Of a stretch of 8,623 bases of DNA, positions 1-6,094 are shown piece after piece. A model generated the notes under the pieces. That model did not search any database, had not been told where the DNA came from, and saw only the letters and a list, made by a program, of their open reading frames with translations. The DNA comes from Chlamydiota bacterium. GTDB lineage: Bacteria > Chlamydiota > Chlamydiia > Chlamydiales > Parachlamydiaceae. A program made the position numbers and the translations under genes. Position 1 is the first letter of the stretch. Every line of letters starts with the position of its first letter. The stretch is taken from the NCBI GenBank assembly GCA_013286075.1, contig JABDGJ010000037.1, forward strand, positions 1 through 8,623, written 5' to 3'.

Positions 1-1787
1 TTTTCTGGGAGTCCCAACGGTGGGGTAGATCTTGGTGTAATGAGGGTAGTAATTCTTTCTGTGACTCCAGTGAGATCTTCTTTTTCTTCGTTTTTCCCGT
101 CGTCTTGTATGGTTTTTACGAGAGCGTATTCGGGATTGTATTCATAAAATTCTCTGACTTGAATGAGGCCGTTGTAGATGGTATATTTCGCTCGCAGATG
201 ATTTGTTCCCCAGATGTATTTATAGAGTGTGGTCTTTCCATTGCTGTCTGTTTCGCTTGTGAGGAGATTGAGGCCATCATTTGAATAGGTGTAGGTCTTT
301 TCTTCTTTTTCGTATCCGTTTGCATGGGGAATTTTCGATGATGAATGAAGGACAACTTCAGGAGAGGGATGGCCTGTCAGTTTTCCGCAGAGGATATTGC
401 GAGTGACGTTTCCTCGATCATCGTAGGTAAAGTAACGAGCTGAATATACTTTTCCATTGGCATCTGTAAGAATTTTTCCAAGGAGGTCTCCTTTTTCGGT
501 CCATACAAACGATTCTTTTTTGTGGAGTTCTTGCGAAGCGTTATAGTAGTTTTTTTCTGTGAGTCGATGGGATGCATCGTATACGTATGTTGTCAAATGG
601 CCATATGCATCGTATACTTCTGTGGATCCGCTTTGGATTTCCTTTCTACCTGTTTCTTTGTCTTTTTTTTGTTTGCCGTGATAGACAAAGCGGTGTGTTG
701 TGATGGGGGTTTTGTCTGATCCTACTGGAGCTTGGAGGAGTTCTACCCGATCAAAGAAAAAGTGATCTTTCTGCTCGGTGAGAAGACTTTTTACATCCAG
801 TTTTTTCCCTTTTTTATAGGGGTTTTTATAGTAAACAATTTTTTGAAAACGGCCGTCTGGTTTTTTTCGACAGACAATGTGTAAATCGTTCCCTTTGGTT
901 TTTTGTTCATATTCGTATTCTTCTATCGAGGCATACGGAGTATCTACTTTGATGAGGTATCGATCTCGAATGGTCTCGATGTTTTCTTCTCCTCGACTTT
1001 TTTCGATGTGTTTGTATGCAAACGGAAGAAAATAATAGTGAATTTTTTTGTGATCGCTGGTTGTAAGAGTGATGACGGAGTCTTTTTCATTTGTCTTAAT
1101 TTTTGCGCTGCTATAGGGAACACCCCCATTGCTTTCGCAAAAAATTTCTCTCCTTCCCTTTTGTATTTCGTATCGATAGAGGCTTCCATTTGCCTTTTCC
1201 CCTTTTTCTTCGCGGAAAATGGACCATCCATCTTCTCTTGCTTTGGAGTCTTTAAAGGTTCGTTTGTGCCCAGAGCCGGAAATGGAGATGACTTTTTCTT
1301 CTTGGGGATAGAGGTGTATTTCTTGGTTCTTCAGATTTGTTTGGCCGCTGAGTCCATTGGCTCCATTGGTGAGTCCTTTTGGTGGAATCAGGGTGAATTG
1401 TAAGTGTCTTTTTTTTGTTGCTTGTTCTGATTTTGGATAAAAGTAATCGACCTCTGCACCGGAGGGTTGTCTATGCCCAATGATCCAAGCAGGTTCTCCT
1501 TCATAATTTGTATTTACCATTTTCAGGGTTTCGCAGTGGTTCAAAGACCATGATTTTCCAAAGGATCCTCGCGATTCGCTTCCATATTCTCGTTGTACGA
1601 CTAAAGATTCCGGTCCTACAACAACAAGGTCTTGAGCAGAAATGATGTATTCGCCAGAAATGACACACACACAGTCATCAACTATATTAGAGGGGAGACC
1701 TTCTCGACTCGAAACAACAGATGGCTCGTTGTATTGGACATCGGCAAATAAACTAAGATGAAATAATAAAAATAAAAATTTAAACAT
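1..1787 (-). CDS. Rhs/YD-repeat protein, N-terminal 595 residues (3' end beyond window)
   Basis: The frame is open from the ATG at 1787-1785 to the left edge, with no stop among the 595 codons, so the gene is truncated by the window. Residues 1-15 (MFKFLFLLFHLSLFA) look like a Sec signal peptide with cleavage near Ala15. Residues 43-83 match the usual N-terminal entry of Rhs proteins: a 'sGeY..s..DL.v.GPesL...ReY' block followed by 'GKSWSLN'. YD-type repeats follow: YDAYG at 392, YVYDASHRL at 401-409, a YDDRGNVTRN block near 453, YTYSNDGLNLLTSETDSNGK around 500 and YEYNPEYALVKTIQDDG around 550. The visible end, TPRSTPPLGLPE at 584-595, sits inside the repeat shell. In the family, these repeats form a hollow shell that often encloses a C-terminal toxin or effector. 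That part is not visible, so the activity cannot be assigned. The upstream AGG is weak and far from the start. Confidence 0.88.
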   Translation of the reverse strand, partial: MFKFLFLLFHLSLFADVQYNEPSVVSSREGLPSNIVDDCVCVISGEYIISAQDLVVVGPESLVVQREYGSESRGSFGKSWSLNHCETLKMVNTNYEGEPAWIIGHRQPSGAEVDYFYPKSEQATKKRHLQFTLIPPKGLTNGANGLSGQTNLKNQEIHLYPQEEKVISISGSGHKRTFKDSKAREDGWSIFREEKGEKANGSLYRYEIQKGRREIFCESNGGVPYSSAKIKTNEKDSVITLTTSDHKKIHYYFLPFAYKHIEKSRGEENIETIRDRYLIKVDTPYASIEEYEYEQKTKGNDLHIVCRKKPDGRFQKIVYYKNPYKKGKKLDVKSLLTEQKDHFFFDRVELLQAPVGSDKTPITTHRFVYHGKQKKDKETGRKEIQSGSTEVYDAYGHLTTYVYDASHRLTEKNYYNASQELHKKESFVWTEKGDLLGKILTDANGKVYSARYFTYDDRGNVTRNILCGKLTGHPSPEVVLHSSSKIPHANGYEKEEKTYTYSNDGLNLLTSETDSNGKTTLYKYIWGTNHLRAKYTIYNGLIQVREFYEYNPEYALVKTIQDDGKNEEKEDLTGVTERITTLITPRSTPPLGLPE

Positions 1788-1877
1788 AAAAGTCTTTGTA
1801 AACCTAAAAATAGAATTTAAAAGACAAAGAACTTATGTTTTTAATTTTTATTTGTCGAGAAATTTGTCAAAAATAAT

Positions 1878-1906
1878 TGACTGGCGTTGATTGACAGTAT
1901 TTTACT
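1878..1906 (+). promoter_or_regulatory. candidate sigma-70/66-type promoter for rplU (distal)
   Basis: TTGACT (1878-1883) is followed after 17 bases by TTTACT (1901-1906). These match the -35 consensus at 5 of 6 positions and the -10 consensus at 4 of 6. It lies in the AT-rich divergent spacer about 115 bases upstream of rplU. It is a motif match only. Confidence 0.3.
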
Positions 1907-1940
1907 GCAGATGTGTTTTGCCTTTTGAGTTTCCCGTTGA

Positions 1941-1970
1941 TTGCAAAGTCATTTTAAGCTAGAGTATTCT
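1941..1970 (+). promoter_or_regulatory. candidate sigma-70/66-type promoter for rplU (proximal)
   Basis: TTGCAA (1941-1946) and TATTCT (1965-1970) are separated by 18 bases, about 50 bases before the rplU start. Each hexamer matches consensus at 4 of 6 positions. It competes with the distal candidate; the sequence does not decide between them. The rest of the 1788-2020 spacer shows no further gene. Confidence 0.35.
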
Positions 1971-2020
1971 TACTTCATTGTAAACAGCAGAAATTTGATT
2001 AGTAGAGGTTACACACACAT

Positions 2021-2353
2021 ATGAAAGACGCTATTATCGAAACAGGTGGGAAGCAATACCAGGTTGCAGAGGGAGATATCATTCATGTCGAACTTCTTGA
2101 TGCAAAAGAGGGAGATACAATCCATTTTGGAGAAGTTTTATTCGCATCTGATGGATCTCAGACTCATATTGGACAACCCCATATCCCCAATTTTTTTGTA
2201 TATGGAGAAGTACGAGGTCAAGTGAGTGGAGAAAAAATCACGAGTATCAAGTACAAGAGAAGCCATAATCAATGTAGAAAATGGGGCCACCGCCAAAAGT
2301 ATACAGAAGTGAAAATCACTGGAATGGGAAAACAGAAAGAGAAAGGAGAATAA
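2021..2353 (+). CDS. rplU: 50S ribosomal protein L21
   Basis: This encodes the 110-residue ribosomal protein L21, which binds 23S rRNA in the large subunit. The family signature is clear throughout: an N-terminal '[20 protein letters not shown]' block at residues 4-27, a 'GEVLF' strand, and the C-terminal rRNA-binding block 'IKYKR...[15 protein letters not shown]' at about residues 75-103. Length is normal for the family (about 100-110). The ATG at 2021 is preceded by AGAGG at 2004-2008, a Shine-Dalgarno-like site with a rather long 12-base spacing. One base separates the stop from rpmA, the classic rplU-rpmA pair. The segment SHNQC replaces the more usual run of basic residues before RKWGHRQ. 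Confidence 0.97.
   Translation: MKDAIIETGGKQYQVAEGDIIHVELLDAKEGDTIHFGEVLFASDGSQTHIGQPHIPNFFVYGEVRGQVSGEKITSIKYKRSHNQCRKWGHRQKYTEVKITGMGKQKEKGE
2344..2348 (+). promoter_or_regulatory. ribosome binding site of rpmA inside the rplU 3' end
   Basis: AGGAG lies within the last codons of rplU, six bases before the rpmA ATG. It fixes the L27 start and ties translation of the two subunit proteins together. Confidence 0.75.
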
Positions 2354-2354
2354 C

Positions 2355-2606
2355 ATGGCACATAAGAAAGGGCAAGGTTCTACCCGAAATGGAAGAGATT
2401 CTCATTCCAAACGTTTAGGAATAAAAGTAGGATTTGGTGAAGTTGTTCGAGCAGGAAGTATTCTTGTCAGACAGAGAGGAACGAAATGGCATCCAGCAAA
2501 GAACGTGGGGCGTGGTTCCGATGATACTCTGTTTGCTTTAGTCGATGGCGTTGTTTCTTTTTGCAAGACAAACAAGACCTATGTGTCTATTGAGACAGGT
2601 GCTTAA
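2355..2606 (+). CDS. rpmA: 50S ribosomal protein L27
   Basis: This is an 83-residue L27, the large-subunit protein whose N-terminal tail reaches the peptidyl-transferase centre. The diagnostic N-terminus [16 protein letters not shown] (1-16) is followed by '[43 protein letters not shown]', which covers the whole family domain. No N-terminal extension or protease-processed leader of the Firmicutes type is present, so the start after the initiator Met is standard. The GQG variant in place of AGG near residue 6 is, from memory, also seen in Chlamydia L27. It is co-transcribed with rplU (1-base gap). Confidence 0.98.
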   Translation: MAHKKGQGSTRNGRDSHSKRLGIKVGFGEVVRAGSILVRQRGTKWHPAKNVGRGSDDTLFALVDGVVSFCKTNKTYVSIETGA

Positions 2607-2636
2607 TTTTGAGTTCACGTCAGTATAAAACCTCGT

Positions 2637-2670
2637 AATTAATGCAGAGAGATTATCTTCTGCATTAATT
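2637..2670 (+). terminator. 12-bp inverted repeat after rpmA (possible terminator or attenuator)
   Basis: AATTAATGCAGA (2637-2648) and its exact reverse complement TCTGCATTAATT (2659-2670) flank a 10-base loop. The stem is AT-rich and is followed only by TGTTCT rather than a clean T-run, so it could be a weak intrinsic terminator, an RNA-stability hairpin or a protein-binding palindrome. It sits between rpmA and the apparent obg promoter, where a partial terminator would uncouple ribosomal-protein and Obg expression. Confidence 0.5.
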
Positions 2671-2703
2671 TGTTCTAAATTTCCTATTTTGAGACCACTT
2701 CGA

Positions 2704-2709
2704 TATAAT
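2704..2709 (+). promoter_or_regulatory. candidate -10 element directly upstream of obg
   Basis: A perfect TATAAT stands 14 bases before the obg ATG. A -35 at 17-base spacing would be TTCCTA (2681-2686), only a 3 of 6 match. If used, transcription would start near 2716 and leave a leader of about 8 bases. Confidence 0.4.
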
Positions 2710-2723
2710 TAAATGGGTTTGTT

Positions 2724-3725
2724 ATGTTTCTTGATCGTGTAATGGTTCAATTTATTGCTGGTAAGGGAGGAAATGGGGCTGTTGCATGGCATCGTGAAAA
2801 ATTCATTCCCAAAGGAGGACCAGCTGGGGGAAACGGAGGAAAAGGAGGGTCAATCATTCTCCTCGCAGATCCACAAATTTTTTCTCTCGATTGGTTTCGC
2901 CATCGTCGTCAAATCAAAGCAAAGGATGGAGCCAGTGGAGGAGGAAATTGCTGCCAAGGGAGGAATGGGGAAGATGTATTGCTCAAAATTCCTTGTGGAA
3001 CCCTCGTTAAAAATGCTTTGACAGGGGAAGTCTTACACGATTTCACAACTGCGGGAGAGCGATGGGTTTTGTGCAAAGGAGGAAGAGGGGGAAGAGGGAA
3101 CGACAGCTTTAAAACTCCCACTAATCGGGCACCGATTCAATGGACAGAAGGAACTCCTGGAGAGGTTCATGAAATCGAACTAGAGCTTAAACTCATTGCT
3201 GATGTGGGTTTGGTGGGTTTTCCCAATGCAGGAAAATCGACATTAATTTCTTCTCTTGCGGGATTGCAAGTCAAAGTGGCAGCTTATCCCTTTACTACGC
3301 TACAACCCAATATTGGATTTGTCGAATTAGACGATTATAGCCGCATCTACTTGGCCGATATTCCTGGCATTATTGAAGGGGCTAGCCAAAATCGAGGGTT
3401 AGGTCTTGAATTTTTGCGACACATTGAGAGAACAAAACTTCTCATTTTTATCTTAGACGCTTCTGGAATTGATGGAAGAACACCCGCGCACGATTTTCGG
3501 ATTCTTCGAGAAGAAGTGGCTTCTTATAATCCTGCCCTATTAGATCGCCCTTATATAGTGGCCCTTAATAAAATTGATACGGAAGAATCTAAAGAGTTAA
3601 TTCCCCGTTTTAAAAAAGAATATTCTTTTCCAGAAAACACCTTATTTGAAATTTCTGCTGCTTCGGGAGAAGGTCTTTCGGAACTCTTGCGTGGAATGAT
3701 TTCTCGTATTCTCCCATCGCATTAA
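2724..3725 (+). CDS. obg: GTPase Obg/CgtA (ribosome assembly)
   Basis: This is a 333-residue Obg-family GTPase, which binds the 50S subunit late in assembly and links GTP/ppGpp state to growth. The glycine-rich Obg domain spans residues 1-158 (AGKGGNG at 12-18, KGGPAGGNGGKGG at 30-42, CKGGRGGRGN at 117-126). The G domain follows, with the P-loop GFPNAGKS at 165-172, switch I region YPFTTL at 188-193, DIPG at 212-215, NKID at 282-285 and SAAS at 311-314. All five G motifs are intact. The protein ends right after the G domain and lacks the extra C-terminal OCT domain of some Gram-positive homologues; the Chlamydia protein is similarly short. The start at 2724 is favoured because MFLDRV aligns with the chlamydial N-terminus (MFVDQI), even though no good Shine-Dalgarno sequence precedes it. 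Confidence 0.97.
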   Translation: MFLDRVMVQFIAGKGGNGAVAWHREKFIPKGGPAGGNGGKGGSIILLADPQIFSLDWFRHRRQIKAKDGASGGGNCCQGRNGEDVLLKIPCGTLVKNALTGEVLHDFTTAGERWVLCKGGRGGRGNDSFKTPTNRAPIQWTEGTPGEVHEIELELKLIADVGLVGFPNAGKSTLISSLAGLQVKVAAYPFTTLQPNIGFVELDDYSRIYLADIPGIIEGASQNRGLGLEFLRHIERTKLLIFILDASGIDGRTPAHDFRILREEVASYNPALLDRPYIVALNKIDTEESKELIPRFKKEYSFPENTLFEISAASGEGLSELLRGMISRILPSH

Positions 3726-3745
3726 TCTTTTTTGGAATATCATAG

Positions 3746-3779
3746 ATTTATGGGTATTTATGGGTATTTATGGGTATTT
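3746..3779. repeat. 10-bp tandem repeat, three perfect copies
   Basis: ATTTATGGGT is repeated three times without mismatch (3746-3755, 3756-3765, 3766-3775), followed by a partial ATTT. It starts 20 bases after the obg stop codon. The period of 10 is not a multiple of 3, so the array cannot encode an in-frame peptide repeat. It directly abuts the coding-like remnant that follows. Confidence 0.9.
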
Positions 3780-3891
3780 TTTCAGCGGAGCGAATCGAAA
3801 TACTGTGAAAAAAACCTTGGTTTCTCTTGTACAAGCAAAAACAATTGCCAAACATGGCGTTGGAAAAGGGTCTTGGTATTCCAAAGTGTGA
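3760..3891 (+). pseudogene. possible relic of a winged-helix C-terminal domain (Fic-protein-like tail)
   Basis: A 43-codon open frame begins with an ATG inside the tandem repeat and ends at TGA 3889-3891. From residue 9 it reads SGANRNTVKKTLVSLV, then QAKTIAKHGVGKGSWYSKV. That has the shape of a winged-helix end: a recognition helix '(S/N)RNT(V/I)K..L..LV', then a short strand, then 'HG.GKG.WY' in the wing. Such tails close many Fic/DOC-type proteins and some regulators. No start with a plausible ribosome binding site and no upstream domain exist; the homologous part seems to begin abruptly near 3783, just after the repeat. I infer the 3' stump of a lost gene. The assignment is by eye, so an expressed small peptide or a chance frame is possible. 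Confidence 0.4.
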
Positions 3892-3894
3892 AAC

Positions 3895-5577
3895 TTATGT
3901 AAGAGCTTCTAAGAGTTTGAGTTTGTCTTTTGAGGAAAAGGTTTCATCGTAGGGAGGTAAATGGTTGAGAAAATTCTCTAGATTGTCAGAAAACATTACA
4001 CAGTCCTTTATGCCATGCATGAAAATTCTGTTCAATATAGCAGAAATAGCTGTGTTTTTTTGTGGACTCAATTGCTCGAAAGATTGTTGCAATTCTTCTT
4101 TCTGTTGACTAATGTTTCCTTGTATGTAGCCTAATATAGCAAGCCGTATAAAAGCGCTTTGTCCCTCTTTAGAGTTCATCATAATCGAATAGGTATTCCT
4201 AAACGGAGCAAAAGAAGAGTGTAGTTCTTTCAATAAACTTCTCAGAGGGACATCTTTTCTTATTGTCAATACAATATCCTTACGAAACTTTTTCTGCAAT
4301 TTCTCATCGAGAAGAGGGAAAATGCTACTGATTAGATTTTGTCTTATCTGTTGAAAAAATTCCAATCTGTTCAAACCGCTATCCCAAAGAGTAGCAGTTG
4401 AAGTATCCTCTGTGTCTTTAGTTTCAGGAAAGAGATCATCATAGATCTGCTTTGCATTGATATTTCCTGTCTCGCCTTCTAATTTATCTAAGATTTCATG
4501 TAGGCAAGGTAATGAAATAGTTCGTTTGACCTGTTGACTTAGAGGGTCGGTTTTATTTGCAGAAATTGCTGAAGTGCTAAGCATCTCATTTATTTTCCCA
4601 AAAAAGATTCCGTTTTCGAGTTCATGAATATGCGAATCCAACCTATACAATATCTCGATTCTTATTCTAGCTTCGCGTAATTGTTCTTTTTCTTTATGAT
4701 TTCTATCATCCTCGAGGGTTTTAGCATAAAGGTAACCCGAAAAGTCTCTACCTAGTAGATCTTCTTTAATAGGTTCTCTTGCGAGTGTAGGAAAGAAGCC
4801 AAAGAGAGTAAAGAAGGGGGGAAGAGCTCGCAAATCGATCTGTAAAGAGGTCATTTTTGCGAGTACATCACCAAATGTATGGACCTTGGTGAGGGTAGAA
4901 TCATCTGGAGAGGGGAGATTAGATATTGTCTTTATTAAATGTGCTTGGTCATTCGGGGTGATAGGAATTTCCTTGCGTAAAGGGGAAAATAACTTAAAAA
5001 AGAATGCAATGTTGTTAATAAGTGCCCATGACCCAATAAGAGCCGCAAAGTAATAATGACCGGCAACTACTGCAACTCCGCAAGCCAAGATATCTAAAGC
5101 ATTGTCCATTAATTCAAAAAAAGTAGTACAACCCACTATTTTTCTGACTTGTAACAAGGGTAAAGCACTTATGAGCCCATATCCGATTTTCCCAGCAGCA
5201 AAGAAACCAGCGGAGCTTACTAGGGTAACGATTTTTGAAAGAGTAACCATAGTAGAATGATAGGGGGCGCAATAAGAAATGATCTTTCTAGAACAATTAC
5301 CAAGAAACCCATCGCCGTCGTCTATTGCATGATAAGCTAATATAGCTGGTAAAAATATACAACCGAGCTGAAGTTTTTGATTGATTCTAAAAGAAGGATG
5401 AAATGCTCGGATGGATAATTCGGCAGCTATAGTAACATGAGCGATTCCCCGAAGAAATTGGAAAGTCACCTCCTCTGCCTTAGAAGAAGTGGTCGGAATA
5501 ATTTTTTGAAGAATAGACAACCTTCTTTGTAGATAATAGCCATCTAAAAAAATTTTGGGCGTAATTGTAGATATCAT
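3895..5577 (-). CDS. hypothetical protein with N-terminal membrane domain, 560 residues
   Basis: I do not recognise the family. Residues 1-60 are mixed. Hydrophobic stretches follow at about 71-85, 108-143 and 162-197, giving perhaps three to five membrane passes. The rest (200-560) is a mostly polar, probably helical region with two Glu/Lys/Gln-rich stretches (around 284-312 and 488-508) that could form coiled coils. No signal peptide, catalytic motif or nucleotide-binding loop is visible. The start ATG overlaps the stop of the upstream 124-residue gene (TGATG), with no Shine-Dalgarno sequence of its own, so translation is probably coupled. A bulky hydrophobic N-terminal lobe with a soluble tail recalls chlamydial inclusion-membrane or type III-secreted proteins, but that is inference from architecture only. 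The gene ends three bases from the end of the opposing remnant. Confidence 0.8.
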   Translation of the reverse strand: MISTITPKIFLDGYYLQRRLSILQKIIPTTSSKAEEVTFQFLRGIAHVTIAAELSIRAFHPSFRINQKLQLGCIFLPAILAYHAIDDGDGFLGNCSRKIISYCAPYHSTMVTLSKIVTLVSSAGFFAAGKIGYGLISALPLLQVRKIVGCTTFFELMDNALDILACGVAVVAGHYYFAALIGSWALINNIAFFFKLFSPLRKEIPITPNDQAHLIKTISNLPSPDDSTLTKVHTFGDVLAKMTSLQIDLRALPPFFTLFGFFPTLAREPIKEDLLGRDFSGYLYAKTLEDDRNHKEKEQLREARIRIEILYRLDSHIHELENGIFFGKINEMLSTSAISANKTDPLSQQVKRTISLPCLHEILDKLEGETGNINAKQIYDDLFPETKDTEDTSTATLWDSGLNRLEFFQQIRQNLISSIFPLLDEKLQKKFRKDIVLTIRKDVPLRSLLKELHSSFAPFRNTYSIMMNSKEGQSAFIRLAILGYIQGNISQQKEELQQSFEQLSPQKNTAISAILNRIFMHGIKDCVMFSDNLENFLNHLPPYDETFSSKDKLKLLEALT

Positions 5578-5951
5578 CAGACGTTTTGGGGTGCTTTTAC
5601 TATTATTTTGGCTATACCAGCAATGGTGAGAACAGTTATACCCAAACCAAGCACCCCTATAGCAATTTTTCCAACTATAGCCATTTTAGCGGCAGCTGTT
5701 GTAAAAGAGGCTGCTATACCAGAAGCCGATTCAAAGGTCCACCAGAAGCAGGTAGTTTGGCCTGCTTGAGCCATAGCAGCTCGTACACTCCAAACAGCAG
5801 CTTTTCCCTTGAAGACAAAAACTCCAAAAAAACTCAACGATGTAATTCCAATACTAGAAATAATTGCCGTTCCAGCAAGATTGATTAAAGTATCAATATT
5901 ATCTTTTGGATCTACAAAATGGATTGTGTAATTATCGATGCGGTGAATCAT
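5577..5951 (-). CDS. small two-helix membrane protein, 124 residues, unknown family
   Basis: This is an unrecognised small protein with two strongly hydrophobic segments, about residues 23-48 and 90-118. They are separated by a roughly 40-residue, Ala/Ser/Thr-rich stretch containing CFWW at 68-71. Glycine and small residues are frequent in the second segment (GVLGLGITVLTIAGIA). The N-terminal 20 residues are polar and no cleavable signal is evident. It overlaps the next gene by one base (TGATG), making a tight two-gene unit in which this protein likely assembles with or aids its larger partner. The bilobed hydrophobic layout is loosely like that of chlamydial Inc proteins, though the loop is longer than in a typical Inc. 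A holin-like or channel-like role is another possibility. The ATG has no good Shine-Dalgarno sequence. Confidence 0.75.
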   Translation of the reverse strand: MIHRIDNYTIHFVDPKDNIDTLINLAGTAIISSIGITSLSFFGVFVFKGKAAVWSVRAAMAQAGQTTCFWWTFESASGIAASFTTAAAKMAIVGKIAIGVLGLGITVLTIAGIAKIIVKAPQNV

Positions 5952-5987
5952 GCAATAAAATATAGTTTTTTTTATTCACAATAATAA

Positions 5988-5993
5988 ATTATA
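5988..5993 (-). promoter_or_regulatory. candidate -10 element for the coupled membrane-protein pair
   Basis: On the minus strand this reads TATAAT, a perfect -10, 36 bases before the ATG at 5951. At 17-base spacing no recognisable -35 is present (GCACTA). The position fits a leader of about 30 bases. The surrounding 5952-6094 spacer is very AT-rich, so chance matches are likely. Confidence 0.35.
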
Positions 5994-6067
5994 ACCCCAT
6001 TTTAGTAAAGTAGTGCCGTAGATATATAGAAATAAAAAAAATATTTATTGATTTATGCCCAAGTGTA

Positions 6068-6082
6068 TCAATTTTTAATTGA
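6068..6082 (-). terminator. weak AT-rich hairpin downstream of the glycosyltransferase gene
   Basis: The inverted repeat TCAATT/AATTGA with a 3-base loop lies just past the stop of the glycosyltransferase gene. On the minus strand an AT-rich stretch with a T-run (around 6034-6050) follows about 20-30 bases later. The stem is short and has a single G-C pair, so termination is uncertain. Confidence 0.25.
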
Positions 6083-6094
6083 GCGTTGGATTTT

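Noticed and set aside
116..1231. Further minus-strand frames at 116-355, 377-577 and 944-1231
   Set aside because: All are out-of-frame shadows of the Rhs gene, which runs through the region in another minus frame that stays open to the window edge.
903..1403. 166-residue open frame on the plus strand
   Set aside because: It lies fully inside the antisense of the Rhs/YD gene, has low-complexity Phe/Val-rich content and no ribosome binding site; it is a shadow frame.
1865..1896. Perfect TTGACA hexamers on both strands of the divergent spacer
   Set aside because: Neither has an acceptable -10 hexamer at 16-18 bases, so they were not listed as promoters.
3830..3839. Palindrome CTTGTACAAG
   Set aside because: It is only 10 bp, inside the coding-like remnant, with no second copy or other support.
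5995..6020. GGCAC-containing sigma-54-like site upstream of the membrane pair (minus strand)
   Set aside because: The second element lacks the GC at the required spacing, so it does not meet the -24/-12 rule.
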